A stretch of 41,371 nt of DNA, from the NCBI GenBank assembly GCA_028696435.1, contig JAQVHC010000001.1, positions 1 through 41,371 on the forward strand, read 5' to 3'. A program made the translations under genes and the position numbers. The stretch comes from Actinomycetota bacterium. Lineage in GTDB: Bacteria > Actinomycetota > Humimicrobiia > Humimicrobiales > Humimicrobiaceae. Shown one piece after another: positions 1-8,580 of this stretch (position 1 is its first letter; every line of letters begins with the position of its first letter). The notes beneath the pieces are model-generated. The model was not told where the DNA came from and ran no database searches. It was given only the letters and a program-made list of their open reading frames with translations.

Positions 1-338
1 CACAAGAGAAAAAAAATAGAATAATTGTAGTTTTCCAACCCCACAGATATTCGCGGCTGGCAAATTTGAAGGATAAGTTTGATGGCTGTTTTGATGAAAG
101 TGATATTTTAGTTGTTACAGATGTCTATGCATCAGGTGAGTTACCGATTCCAGGAATTACTGGTAAGACCCTGGTTGATATTTTATTAGATAATGGTTTT
201 AAAGGTAAATTAGCCTATATTCCGGGCTTGCATGAAGTAACAGAATATCTTGAACTCAATATGAAACAAAATGATATGATTTTACTGATGGGTGCGGGAG
301 ATATCACCAGAGTCACAGAAGAATTATTAAAATATTAA
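1..338 (+). CDS. murC: UDP-N-acetylmuramate--L-alanine ligase MurC, C-terminal fragment
   Basis: This is the 3' end of a gene that begins before the window; the open frame runs from base 3 to the TAA at 336-338. The first residues contain the MurC signature VVFQPHRYSRL of the C-terminal domain, followed by a typical Mur ligase C-terminal fold and a final segment (MGAGDITRVTEELL) usual in MurC. MurC adds L-alanine to UDP-MurNAc in the cytoplasm using ATP, the first step of the peptide stem. Only about 111 residues are present, so the ATP-binding and UDP-binding domains cannot be checked. It is followed after a few bases by murB and is presumably co-transcribed with it. Family assignment is secure from the motif and from the neighbouring murB, ddl and ftsQ. 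Confidence 0.93.
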   Translation, partial: QEKKNRIIVVFQPHRYSRLANLKDKFDGCFDESDILVVTDVYASGELPIPGITGKTLVDILLDNGFKGKLAYIPGLHEVTEYLELNMKQNDMILLMGAGDITRVTEELLKY

Positions 339-364
339 AAAGTTTGATCATACGTAAATTACTA

Positions 365-1300
365 ATGAGAGAAAATAGACTATCAGGAGAAGAAATTGTT
401 AATATTATTAAGGGTGCAGGACTGAATAATGCAGTATTTAATGTAAACACATCGAGCCTGTCTTCCATCAGGACGGGAGGAAATGCACTCTGCTATTTTA
501 AAGCAGATGGAATTATGGATTTAAAGAAAATAATTGAAATCTGTATAGAGAAAAAAATTAGTTTCATGTTAATAGGGGATTGCACAAATGTTTTGTTTAA
601 TGATGGGTATATCAAGACAGTACTTATAAAACTGGGTACTGATTTTGATTATGTAGAATTTAAAGAAGACGGTGAAATTGAGGCAGGTGCAGCCTGTAAT
701 CTCTCAAAATTTATAATCAAAGCTGCAGCAGCAGGATATGATTTTTCAGTTCTTTCTGGCATACCGGGTACCCTGGGAGGGAGTATCGCAGGCAACAGCG
801 GAAGCAGGGATACTGGAATATGTGATTTTGTAAAAAAAATCAGTTATATTGCGGAAAGTAATGGGAAGATTATAGAAAAAACTGTGAGTCTGGATAAAAG
901 TAATTTTAGCTACAGAAATTTAAATATTCCTGACCTGATTGTATTGACCGGTGTAACAATGAGTGCACAAAAAGATAGCGAAAACGATATTCTAAAAAAA
1001 ATAAGACATAAAATAAAAACCAGGAAACTGAATCAGCCGGTTAATGCCAGAAGTCTCGGGTGTTTTTTTAAAAACGTAAAAAATTATCCTGAATCTGCAG
1101 GTGAATTAATAGAAAAGTGTCACCTCAAAGGATTTACTTATGGTGGTGCCAGAGTTTCAAAAAAACATGCAAATTTTATTGAAAACTTTAGAAATGCCAG
1201 CTCGAATGACATATTTGTTCTTTCAAAAATAATAAAGGATGTAGTTATGGAAAAGTTCGGAATAAGACTGGAATACGAAGTTAAGCTGGTAGGATTCTAA
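365..1300 (+). CDS. murB: UDP-N-acetylenolpyruvoylglucosamine reductase MurB
   Basis: MurB is the FAD enzyme that reduces UDP-GlcNAc-enolpyruvate to UDP-MurNAc with NADPH in the cytoplasm. The N-terminal FAD-binding domain shows IGDCTNVLFNDG and the glycine-rich GIPGTLGGSIAGNSGS. The C-terminal domain shows the conserved LGCFFKNV and the terminal GIRLEYEVKLVG, whose Glu is the second catalytic residue of the family. The usual catalytic Ser of the GSxFKNP loop is Cys here. ATG at 365 gives 311 aa, normal for the family. An in-frame TTG at 344 would add seven residues and sits 5 bp after the murC stop. Neither start has a clear Shine-Dalgarno, so coupling to murC translation is likely. ddl follows after 26 bp. 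Confidence 0.95.
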   Translation: MRENRLSGEEIVNIIKGAGLNNAVFNVNTSSLSSIRTGGNALCYFKADGIMDLKKIIEICIEKKISFMLIGDCTNVLFNDGYIKTVLIKLGTDFDYVEFKEDGEIEAGAACNLSKFIIKAAAAGYDFSVLSGIPGTLGGSIAGNSGSRDTGICDFVKKISYIAESNGKIIEKTVSLDKSNFSYRNLNIPDLIVLTGVTMSAQKDSENDILKKIRHKIKTRKLNQPVNARSLGCFFKNVKNYPESAGELIEKCHLKGFTYGGARVSKKHANFIENFRNASSNDIFVLSKIIKDVVMEKFGIRLEYEVKLVGF

Positions 1301-1326
1301 TTATACAAAAGGAAAAGGATTTTATT

Positions 1327-2304
1327 ATGTCTGATTTACTAAAAAAGTTTCAGAATCTTAAAGTAAGGGAAAATAAAAAATCGCTTAAAATTGGTGTAAT
1401 TGCCGGAGGTGTTTCATCGGAGAGGGAGATATCACTACTAACTGGAAAAAATATCTATGACTCACTATTAAGATCAGGTTACAATGCTGTTTTTATTGAC
1501 CCTGTAGATGATTTTTTTAAAAGGCTTAAAGAGGTAAATATAGCATTCCTTGCGCTTCATGGTAAATATGGTGAGGATGGAACAATACAGGGGTTACTCG
1601 AATTTGCAGGGATTCCATATACAGGATCAGGAATACTGGGTAGCGCAATTGCAATTAATAAGATATTATCAAAGAAAATTTTTCAGTGTGAAAATATACT
1701 TACACCAGATTATATTGAAGTAGAATTAAAAAATGGATTAGAACTATCAGAGTTAAAAAAACTTTTAGATAAAAAAACCGGATACCCTGTAATAGTTAAA
1801 CCAAATACAGAAGGTTCAACAATAGGTGTAAGCATAGTTGATAATGATTCCCAGCTGGAGAGCGCAGTTAACGAAGCCCTAAAATATGACAACAGGATTT
1901 TAATCGAAAAATATATAAAGGGAAGGGAATTAACTGTAAGCATTATAGGAAATGAACCAATTGCCCTGCCTATTATTGAAATAAAGCCTAAAAGTGGTTT
2001 CTATGACTATGAGGCAAAATACACCAGCGGTATGACTGAATATGTGGTTCCTGCGGAGCTGGATGATAAATTAACCGGATACATATTAGAAACAGCAGTT
2101 AAATGTCATAAAGCGCTGCAATGTAAGAGTATTTCAAGAGTTGATTTTATTCTGGATAATTATAACAATGCATATGTTTTTGAATTAAATACAATGCCCG
2201 GTATGACTGAAACAAGTCTGGTGCCAAAGGCTGCAAAAGCTGCAGGTATTAGTTTTGATCTCCTGGTTGAAATCATATTAGATCTAGCAAGTTTAAAAGT
2301 TTAA
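1327..2304 (+). CDS. ddl: D-alanine--D-alanine ligase
   Basis: This ATP-grasp ligase makes the D-Ala-D-Ala dipeptide that ends the peptidoglycan stem. Visible motifs in order are the N-terminal substrate loop GGVSSEREISLLTG (about residues 27-40), LHGKYGEDGTIQGLLE, the ATP-grasp KPNTEGSTIGVSIV (about 158-171), and the C-terminal ELNTMPGMTETSLVPKAA with the metal- and D-Ala-binding residues. The length of 325 aa is slightly above the usual 300-310 because of a basic N-terminal extension of about 20 residues before the first beta strand. The ATG at 1327 is preceded by an AAGGAAAAGGA stretch that can serve as ribosome binding site. The stop at 2302-2304 is in the same frame as the following ftsQ, so the two genes are separated only by that stop codon and a short spacer. 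Confidence 0.96.
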   Translation: MSDLLKKFQNLKVRENKKSLKIGVIAGGVSSEREISLLTGKNIYDSLLRSGYNAVFIDPVDDFFKRLKEVNIAFLALHGKYGEDGTIQGLLEFAGIPYTGSGILGSAIAINKILSKKIFQCENILTPDYIEVELKNGLELSELKKLLDKKTGYPVIVKPNTEGSTIGVSIVDNDSQLESAVNEALKYDNRILIEKYIKGRELTVSIIGNEPIALPIIEIKPKSGFYDYEAKYTSGMTEYVVPAELDDKLTGYILETAVKCHKALQCKSISRVDFILDNYNNAYVFELNTMPGMTETSLVPKAAKAAGISFDLLVEIILDLASLKV

Positions 2305-2319
2305 TTTGATGGTGACAAA

Positions 2320-3093
2320 ATTAAAAAAAGTGATAATTCCATTATAGCCAGAAGAAGAAGAAAAATTATCGGAAGGAGAATACGGGATTTTCTTAAACTA
2401 GTCCTCATTATCATTTTTTTTGCTTTATCTATATGGGGTCTTAATTATTTTTATAATAGTGATTATTTTAAGATTAAAAGTATAGAGATACAGGGTAATA
2501 AACACTATAAGGATGAAGAAATTAAAACTCTTGTAGAGGATTTAACAGGTAGTAATATATTTGAAGTTAATAAGAAAAAAATAGAGGATGCATTAACTAA
2601 AAAACTAAGCTGGATAAAAGAAATAGAATTAAGCAAAGTTTTCCCGGATAAAATTGTGATAGAAATAACTGAAAGAAAACCCTGTCTTAAAATAGTATAT
2701 CTGGGGAACTATTTTCTTGTAGATGATGAAGGTGTGGTGCTTGATAAGATTGATAAAGAGAGTCTGGATAAATATAAAGATTTAATTCTGGTTAGAAATG
2801 CAGTTAATTATAGTATTAATGTAGGTGAGAAAATAGCAAAGAAAAATGTACTTAGTTGTGCTGAAATTTATGACTTTTTTGACAGTGATCTTAAAAATCT
2901 AATTAAAGAAGCCAGGCTGGATGATAATATTTCAGGGGATATAATTTTCCATACTGTCAATGGAAGGGAAATTATTTTTGGCGACAGCAGTGATATCTCA
3001 AAAAAAGTAGAAATCCTTAAAGAATTACTAGAAGGACAGTCAAATTGTAGTATAATTGATTTAAGAATCTCTGATAACCCTGTGATAAAATAA
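2320..3093 (+). CDS. ftsQ: Cell division protein FtsQ (POTRA domain), start codon anomalous
   Basis: FtsQ is a bitopic membrane protein that joins the divisome and contacts FtsB/FtsL. Translating the frame upstream of the only in-frame GTG (2656) reveals its missing half. There is a basic cytoplasmic stretch rich in Arg/Lys, one transmembrane segment (about residues 24-44, LVLIIIFFALSIWGL), then a POTRA domain starting at IKSIEIQGN and a C-terminal beta domain. The total is about 257 aa, normal for the family. No ATG, GTG or TTG exists in frame between the ddl stop and residue 110. Either the ATT at 2320 is used, five bases after a GGTG, or the ATG at 2309 is used with a one-base slip on the A7 tract at 2323-2329. 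The position between ddl and ftsA supports the identity strongly. Confidence 0.88.
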   Translation: MKKSDNSIIARRRRKIIGRRIRDFLKLVLIIIFFALSIWGLNYFYNSDYFKIKSIEIQGNKHYKDEEIKTLVEDLTGSNIFEVNKKKIEDALTKKLSWIKEIELSKVFPDKIVIEITERKPCLKIVYLGNYFLVDDEGVVLDKIDKESLDKYKDLILVRNAVNYSINVGEKIAKKNVLSCAEIYDFFDSDLKNLIKEARLDDNISGDIIFHTVNGREIIFGDSSDISKKVEILKELLEGQSNCSIIDLRISDNPVIK

Positions 3094-3109
3094 GGAAGCG
3101 GAGGTATGG

Positions 3110-4363
3110 TTGCCGGCAAAGGATGAAAATATTGTAGGAATCGACATAGGAACTACCAAGGTAATAACTTTAATAGGAACAGTAGATAAAAATAACGTAT
3201 TGAGAATAAAAGGTTCTGGAATTTCAGGCTCAAAAGGTATTAAAAAGGGATTGATTATAGATATAAATGAAGCTTCGAGGTCTATACTTGAATCTATAGA
3301 GATGGCTGAAAAATCTACAAAGGCATTTGTTGATAGCGCTTATATAGGAGTTACAGGCAAGCATATTTCTTTCTTGAGCAACTTATGTGAAATAGATATT
3401 AATTCACCTAATAATATAATAAGAAAATCAGATGTTGATAGGCTTATTTCGATGGCAAACCGGGTAAGTATATCCCCGGAGCATGAAATTATACATACTT
3501 TAATAAAACAGTTTATTGTAGATGGAGAAAAAGGGATAATTGACCCTATAGGTTTATCAGCCGGGAAGTTAGCTGTAGAGTTACTGGCAATTTATGGGAC
3601 GACCTCCTTAATTAATAACATAGTTAACAGTGTAAAAGCCAATAAAATAGGGATTAAAGATATAATTGTTGAGGCTCTTGCCTCAAGCGAAGCAGTCCTT
3701 ACTCCAGAAGAAAAAGAGAGCGGAGTGATACTTCTGGACATTGGTGGAGGAACAACAGATGTTGCTATATATAAAAATAAAAAGATGGTATTTACCCACA
3801 GTCTTCCGGTAGGAGGAGATTTAATAACCAATGATATATCAATTGGTCTTAATATCCCATTTTTAAGGGCAGAAGAAATTAAAAAGAAATTTGCCAATGT
3901 TGATTACAATTTTTATGATACTTTAAACAGGATAAACATAGGTGATATAAAAATAGATAGTAACAGGACAACCTTAAACATAAGGTTATATAATATTGTA
4001 AATTGCCGCGTTAAAGAACTGTTGAATTTAGTTAAAGAAAAAATTGAAGGTTATGATTTTATGCACAGAGTTCCATGTGGACTTGTATTAACTGGAGGGA
4101 CATCTCTTCTTAAAGGGATAGCCCCGCTGGCAAGCTCAATATTTAATCTGCCAGTGAGGCTGGGGGCACCATATGACATAGATGGACCACCGGAAGTTAT
4201 AAATAATCCGATTTATTCGACAGGGGTGGGTTTATTAAAATACGCCTGTCAGCTGGAAAATTATGTTAACATAAGCCAGATCGGGGAAAAGAAAGAAAAA
4301 AATAACTTTGCAAGGAAATTCAGGGAATTTATACTAAAAATTTTAAAAAATGAAAGCAGGTGA
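3110..4363 (+). CDS. ftsA: Cell division protein FtsA
   Basis: FtsA is the actin-like ATPase that tethers FtsZ to the membrane. The N-terminal phosphate loop VGIDIGTTKVITLIG (about residues 9-23), the second nucleotide motif GVILLDIGGGTTDVAIY and the adenosine motif LTGGTSLLKGI are intact. The C-terminus ends in a basic amphipathic helix (FARKFREFILKILKN), the expected membrane-targeting sequence. The length of 417 aa is typical. The start is TTG at 3110, four bases after a strong GGAGGT (3100-3105). The nearby ATG at 3106 is in another frame and hits a stop after six codons. The gene overlaps or abuts the ftsZ start. Most Actinomycetota lack FtsA, so its presence next to an actinobacterial-style cluster is informative. 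Confidence 0.96.
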   Translation: MPAKDENIVGIDIGTTKVITLIGTVDKNNVLRIKGSGISGSKGIKKGLIIDINEASRSILESIEMAEKSTKAFVDSAYIGVTGKHISFLSNLCEIDINSPNNIIRKSDVDRLISMANRVSISPEHEIIHTLIKQFIVDGEKGIIDPIGLSAGKLAVELLAIYGTTSLINNIVNSVKANKIGIKDIIVEALASSEAVLTPEEKESGVILLDIGGGTTDVAIYKNKKMVFTHSLPVGGDLITNDISIGLNIPFLRAEEIKKKFANVDYNFYDTLNRINIGDIKIDSNRTTLNIRLYNIVNCRVKELLNLVKEKIEGYDFMHRVPCGLVLTGGTSLLKGIAPLASSIFNLPVRLGAPYDIDGPPEVINNPIYSTGVGLLKYACQLENYVNISQIGEKKEKNNFARKFREFILKILKNESR

Positions 4364-4368
4364 TTATT

Positions 4369-5544
4369 TTGAGTTTTGATTTTAATAAAAGTTATTACGC
4401 AGTTATAAGAGTAATAGGTGTAGGGGGTGGAGGCAGTAATGCTGTAAACAGGATGATGGAAGATAATTTAAGCGGATGTGAGTTTGTAGCGATAAATACT
4501 GATGCTCAGGCCTTGATGATGTCAGCAGCAGATAAAAAAGTATTAATTGGTGAAACTGGATTGGGTGCAGGTTCAAACCCGGAAATCGGGAGAGTTGCTG
4601 CGGAAAAGTCAATAGAATCAATAAAAGAAGTTGTAAAAGATGCAGATATGATATTTTTAACGGTAGGAGAAGGAGGTGGCACAGGAACCGGTGCAGCCCC
4701 TATAATTGCAGATGCAGCCAGAGAAGCAGGATGCCTGACAGTTGCGGTAGTTACAAAACCATTTACTTTTGAGGGTAAAAAGAGAATATGTCAGGCTGAG
4801 GAAGGTATTGAAAACCTTAAAGATAAGGTTGATACTCTTATAGTTATTCCTAATGATAGGCTACTGGAGGTTGCTGATGAAAATACAACATTAATTGATG
4901 CTTTTAAATTAGCTGATAATGTACTTAAGGCAGGTGTTAGGGGAGTTACAGATTTAATAACCCTGCCGGGTCTTATAAACCTGGACTTTGCAGATGTGAA
5001 GTCAATAATGAAAAATGCAGGGAATGCAATCCTCGGGGATGGGTCAGCAGCAGGTGAAAATAGGGCTATTAAAGCAGCCCAGAATGCAATTTCCAGTCCT
5101 CTTATAGAGACTTCAATAGAAGGCGCAAATGGAATTCTTTTAAATATATCTGGCGGACCTGATTTAAAGTTATTTGAAGTCAACCAGGCAGCGGAAGTTA
5201 TAAAAAATGCAGCCGGTCCAAATACAAATATTATTTTTGGTGCCGTTATTGACGAACGTATGAATGATAATGTAAAAGTCACCATTATTGCTACGGGATT
5301 CGAACAGCGAAAATCAACAAGAGCAAAAACTGAAGATAGAGTTAAGGTGGAAGATAAAGAAAAAAGAGATGAGAAGAGCAGAGAGAAAGAAATAGAAGAG
5401 AAGCTATTTGAGTTTGAAAAGGATATACTTGCTGAAAAAAAGAAGAAAATGGAGCCTAAGAAGGTACCGGAGAGTGATTTTACCCCTCTTGAAGAAGATG
5501 ATTATCTCGATATACCTACATTTTTAAGAAAAGATAAAGAATAA
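4369..5544 (+). CDS. ftsZ: Cell division protein FtsZ
   Basis: FtsZ is the tubulin-like GTPase that forms the division ring. The nucleotide loop GVGGGGSNAVNRM, the tubulin signature GGGTGTGAAP and the T7-loop region are all present in the first 310 residues. A highly charged Lys/Glu linker of about 60 residues follows, then the C-terminal peptide DDYLDIPTFLRK, the docking site for FtsA and SepF, both encoded in this cluster. The preferred start is TTG at 4369 because AGGTGA lies five bases upstream. GTG at 4360, overlapping the ftsA stop as GTGA, would add three residues. Translation is probably coupled to ftsA. Confidence 0.97.
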   Translation: MSFDFNKSYYAVIRVIGVGGGGSNAVNRMMEDNLSGCEFVAINTDAQALMMSAADKKVLIGETGLGAGSNPEIGRVAAEKSIESIKEVVKDADMIFLTVGEGGGTGTGAAPIIADAAREAGCLTVAVVTKPFTFEGKKRICQAEEGIENLKDKVDTLIVIPNDRLLEVADENTTLIDAFKLADNVLKAGVRGVTDLITLPGLINLDFADVKSIMKNAGNAILGDGSAAGENRAIKAAQNAISSPLIETSIEGANGILLNISGGPDLKLFEVNQAAEVIKNAAGPNTNIIFGAVIDERMNDNVKVTIIATGFEQRKSTRAKTEDRVKVEDKEKRDEKSREKEIEEKLFEFEKDILAEKKKKMEPKKVPESDFTPLEEDDYLDIPTFLRKDKE

Positions 5545-5565
5545 GTTATTTATTATTAATTTAAA

Positions 5566-6372
5566 ATGTCATTAATAAAAAAAGCATTGTCTGAAGATCT
5601 TACAGTATATTCACCTTCCAATTTAAAAAAAGAACATGGTATAGTTTTTTGTTTTACAAACAGATATGGAGGATACAGCAAAGGAAGATTCAAATCTTTA
5701 AATGTGGATTATTATACAGGCGACAGTAAAACGAATGTTAAAAAAAATAGAAAAAAAATACTTGAAAAACTTAATTTAGAAAATTTAGAATTTATATATT
5801 CAGCAAGACAGATACACGGAAACAGCATTTTGAATATAAATAAATATAATAATTATATAAAATTAGATACTGATAATATTCCAGTTGAATGTGATTGTAT
5901 TGTAACAGATTTAAAAAATACTCCAATAATGGTAATGGGAGCAGATTGTAATTTAATACTTATAGCAGATATAGAGAAAAAAACAGTTGCAGCTGTGCAT
6001 GCAGGTTGGAAAGGAACTTTAAAAGAAATAACGGCAAAAACTATCTTATATATGAGAAAAGAATTTAAAAGTAAAACAGAAAATATTGTTGTAGCTTTTG
6101 GGCCAGGTATACGCAGGTGCTGTTATAAAGTTACTAGTGTGATTCTTGAAGAATTCACTGGCAGGTTTGGCTGCGGAAATTTTTTTTCAATAAAAGGTGA
6201 CAATATTTTTCTGGACCTTATTGATATAAATCTTATGCAACTTCATGAAGCTGGCATAAGTAAAGAAAATATTTATGACTGCGGTCTGTGCACCTGCTGT
6301 AATCATGATTTTTACTCATACAGGAGAAGTAAAATAACAGGAAGACAGGCTGCGGTAGCAGTTATTTTATAA
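5566..6372 (+). CDS. pgeF: PgeF/YfiH-family multicopper-laccase-fold protein (peptidoglycan editing factor)
   Basis: Members of this family (YfiH/YlmD, formerly called polyphenol oxidase) are cytoplasmic metal enzymes with purine nucleoside phosphorylase/deaminase activity. In E. coli the protein prevents misincorporation of L-Ser into peptidoglycan stems. The metal ligands are visible as His84 in RQIHG, Cys128 in MGADC and His145 in VHAGWKG, followed by FGPGIRRCCY and the C-terminal YSYRRSKITGRQAAVAV. The length of 268 aa is normal. ATG at 5566 lies 22 bp after ftsZ without a clear ribosome binding site. The location directly after ftsZ and before yggS is the standard one in Gram-positive division clusters. 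Confidence 0.93.
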   Translation: MSLIKKALSEDLTVYSPSNLKKEHGIVFCFTNRYGGYSKGRFKSLNVDYYTGDSKTNVKKNRKKILEKLNLENLEFIYSARQIHGNSILNINKYNNYIKLDTDNIPVECDCIVTDLKNTPIMVMGADCNLILIADIEKKTVAAVHAGWKGTLKEITAKTILYMRKEFKSKTENIVVAFGPGIRRCCYKVTSVILEEFTGRFGCGNFFSIKGDNIFLDLIDINLMQLHEAGISKENIYDCGLCTCCNHDFYSYRRSKITGRQAAVAVIL

Positions 6373-6482
6373 TTATAACAAATTAAGGATAGGCCAAATC
6401 AGTTTTGTCGTTTATCCTTGAGAAGCGCAGGAGAGAATAAATTTAAAATTGTAAAAAGAAGAACAGTAAAAGGGGTGCCAGG

Positions 6483-7196
6483 ATTATAAAAGAAGAGAAA
6501 TTAATAGAAGAAAAAAAAGCAGAAAGATTAAAAAAAAATATTGACAATCTGAGAGAAGAAGTAAAAAAAACCTGTAATAAAGCTGGAAGAAATGTTTCTG
6601 ATGTTAAGATTGTGATTGCTACGAAATACGCCTCATTGCAGCAGGTAAAGCTTCTTTATACTCTTGGAATTAATAATTTTGGTGAAAACAGAGCCGACGA
6701 GCTTGTGGAAAAATATAATGCTACTGGAGGGGCTCCTGTATGGCATTTCATAGGGCATCTTCAGAGCAGAAAAGCAAAAATAGTAGTTCCACTGGTAGAA
6801 TATATACATTCGATAGATAAAATAAGCACTCTGGATAAAGTAAATGCAGAAGCAGAAGAATTAAATAAAATACAGAAAGTATTAATAGAGGTTAATATTT
6901 CAGGAGAAGAATCAAAGTTTGGCATAGATCCAGAAGATTTATATAATTTCTTAAAAGAGGCATTAAATTTCAAAAATGTTAATGTAGTCGGCCTTATGAC
7001 CATGGCACCACTGACCGATGATTTTAAGCTAATAAGAGGAATTTTTAGGAAGCTAAGGATTCTCATGGAAAATTCCAATAGGTATCTGGAGGATATAAAT
7101 CTTACGGAGCTTTCAATGGGTATGAGTAATGATTACAGGGTGGCAATCGAAGAAGGAGCAACTATGATAAGAGTAGGTTCGGTTATCTTTAATTAA
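6483..7196 (+). CDS. yggS: YggS-family pyridoxal phosphate homeostasis protein, non-canonical start
   Basis: This is the single-domain PLP-binding TIM-barrel protein that balances PLP and amino-acid pools; no catalysis is known. The PLP lysine lies in KIVIATKYAS (Lys48). FGENRADELVEKY, WHFIGHLQSRK, SIDKIS, GLMTMAP and LSMGMSNDYRVAIEEGATMIRVGS follow in family order. The first in-frame GTG (6612) would remove the helix and PLP lysine region, so translation must start upstream. The frame is open from 6447 but contains only ATT (6483) and ATA (6486) as plausible starts, 7-10 bases after AGGGG. That gives about 237 aa, the usual length. The GTG at 6475 is in another frame and stops after four codons. 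The gene is 24 bp before sepF. Confidence 0.88.
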   Translation: MIKEEKLIEEKKAERLKKNIDNLREEVKKTCNKAGRNVSDVKIVIATKYASLQQVKLLYTLGINNFGENRADELVEKYNATGGAPVWHFIGHLQSRKAKIVVPLVEYIHSIDKISTLDKVNAEAEELNKIQKVLIEVNISGEESKFGIDPEDLYNFLKEALNFKNVNVVGLMTMAPLTDDFKLIRGIFRKLRILMENSNRYLEDINLTELSMGMSNDYRVAIEEGATMIRVGSVIFN

Positions 7197-7220
7197 TTTT
7201 TAATTATATAGGGAGGAGTA

Positions 7221-7733
7221 ATGGACGGATTTTTTAAAAAAACTCTTTCTTTCCTGGGTTTGTTAGATGAAGATGAAATAAATCTGGAAAACATTGAAGA
7301 AAAAGATAGCATAAAGGTGATGAATAGAAAATCGAAGAGAGAAAGTAATAAAATAGAATCAATACGGGGAAAAGAAGATTTAAATAGCAAACCTGTTTCA
7401 ATTTTAAAGCAGCCAAGGAGAAGCCATTTTATTGGTGCGGGTAAAGATAGTACAAAATCCAGGTTGTTTATTGCAAAACCAGAGGAATTTGAGGAAATTC
7501 AGGTAATTGCTGATAATTTTAAGAGCAATATTCCGGTTATAATTAATCTTCAGGAAACCAATCAGGATCTTGCAAAAAGGATAATTGATTTTTGCAGTGG
7601 TCTCACTTATGCCCTGGAAGGGAATATTAAGAAAGTAGCTGAAAAAGTTTTTTTGATTTCGCCTTATAATGTAGAAATAAGTTCAGAAGATAAAGAATTA
7701 TTAAGAGAAGAGGGCCTTTATGACCAGTTTTAA
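7221..7733 (+). CDS. sepF: Cell division protein SepF
   Basis: SepF binds the FtsZ C-terminal peptide and anchors it to the membrane. The N-terminus (DGFFKKTLSFLGL) is the expected short amphipathic membrane-binding helix. A variable Lys/Ser/Glu-rich linker of about 60 residues follows, then the conserved C-terminal domain (about residues 80-160; PVIINLQETNQDLAKRIIDF, GLTYALEGNIKKVAEKVFLISP). The length of 170 aa is typical. ATG at 7221 has a strong GGGAGGAG ribosome binding site. It overlaps proC by 14 bp. Since FtsA is also encoded, this cell has two FtsZ anchors, as in Bacillus. Confidence 0.95.
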   Translation: MDGFFKKTLSFLGLLDEDEINLENIEEKDSIKVMNRKSKRESNKIESIRGKEDLNSKPVSILKQPRRSHFIGAGKDSTKSRLFIAKPEEFEEIQVIADNFKSNIPVIINLQETNQDLAKRIIDFCSGLTYALEGNIKKVAEKVFLISPYNVEISSEDKELLREEGLYDQF

Positions 7734-8580
7734 CGAGGAAGCTTTTCTGGATAAATATAAATTGGGAATAATTGGCTGTGGAAATATGGGCGAAGCTATA
7801 CTCAAGGGCGTGCTTGACTGTAGTTTTTTGAAACCAGGGGAAATAGTAATTTATGACAAAGATATGTATCGAGAAAAATATCTAGAAAATAATTACAGGG
7901 TGCATATTGCTGAAGATATCAGTGAACTTGTAAGAAAAGGCGAGTATATACTACTGGGAGTAAAACCCCAGGATTCAAGAATTGTGCTTGAGCAGGTTAA
8001 AATCAATTTTAACAACAGGGTAAATTCAATAATTAGCATTATGGCAGGAGTCCCTACAGGTTATATTGAAAAAATATTGAATTCTAATGCCAGTGTAATA
8101 AGAATAATGCCCAACGTTCCGGCATTATTTGGAAAAGGGATGTCTGCTATAAGCAGGGGGAAGTTTGCAAAAGAAAGTGACCTGATGTTTTCGGAAAAAT
8201 TGATAGGAAGCGTCGGTGATTATGTTTTGATCGATGAAAAATATCAAAATATTGCAACAGCTCTAAATGGAAGCGGACCGGCTTATTTTTTTCTTTTTTG
8301 TAAATATTTGATCGACGTGGGAATTAAAAATGGTCTTGACCCTGAAATATCAAAAAAACTGGTGATAGAAACCATGATTGGTGCCGGTGTAACTATTAAA
8401 AAATCTGAAGAAAATCCTGATGACCTTATTAAAAAAGTTGCATCCCGTGGCGGAACTACTGAAGCTGCACTTGAAGAATTTCTAAAGGGCGGGATTGATA
8501 ATATAATTATCAGGGCAGTTGAAAGTGCAAAAAAAAGGGCATGTGAACTTGAGAAGTCTCTTTATGAAGAAAATAAATAG
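7720..8580 (+). CDS. proC: Pyrroline-5-carboxylate reductase
   Basis: ProC carries out the last step of proline synthesis, reducing 1-pyrroline-5-carboxylate with NAD(P)H in the cytoplasm. The Rossmann motif GIIGCGNMGEAI (about residues 16-27), the middle IMPNVPALFGKGMSA, and the C-terminal GSGPAYFFLF and SRGGTTEAALEEF are all family hallmarks. The length of 286 aa is slightly longer than usual because of a 13-residue N-terminal extension overlapping sepF. ATG at 7720 lies inside the sepF 3' end, with AGAGGGCC upstream. proC between sepF and divIVA is a known arrangement in several Gram-positive groups, where yggT is often found; no yggT is visible here. Confidence 0.95.
   Translation: MTSFNEEAFLDKYKLGIIGCGNMGEAILKGVLDCSFLKPGEIVIYDKDMYREKYLENNYRVHIAEDISELVRKGEYILLGVKPQDSRIVLEQVKINFNNRVNSIISIMAGVPTGYIEKILNSNASVIRIMPNVPALFGKGMSAISRGKFAKESDLMFSEKLIGSVGDYVLIDEKYQNIATALNGSGPAYFFLFCKYLIDVGIKNGLDPEISKKLVIETMIGAGVTIKKSEENPDDLIKKVASRGGTTEAALEEFLKGGIDNIIIRAVESAKKRACELEKSLYEENK

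Noticed and set aside
2656..3093. A 145-aa protein starting at GTG 2656
   Set aside because: The frame continues upstream and encodes the rest of FtsQ (basic N-terminus, membrane helix, POTRA), so this is an internal codon and not the start.
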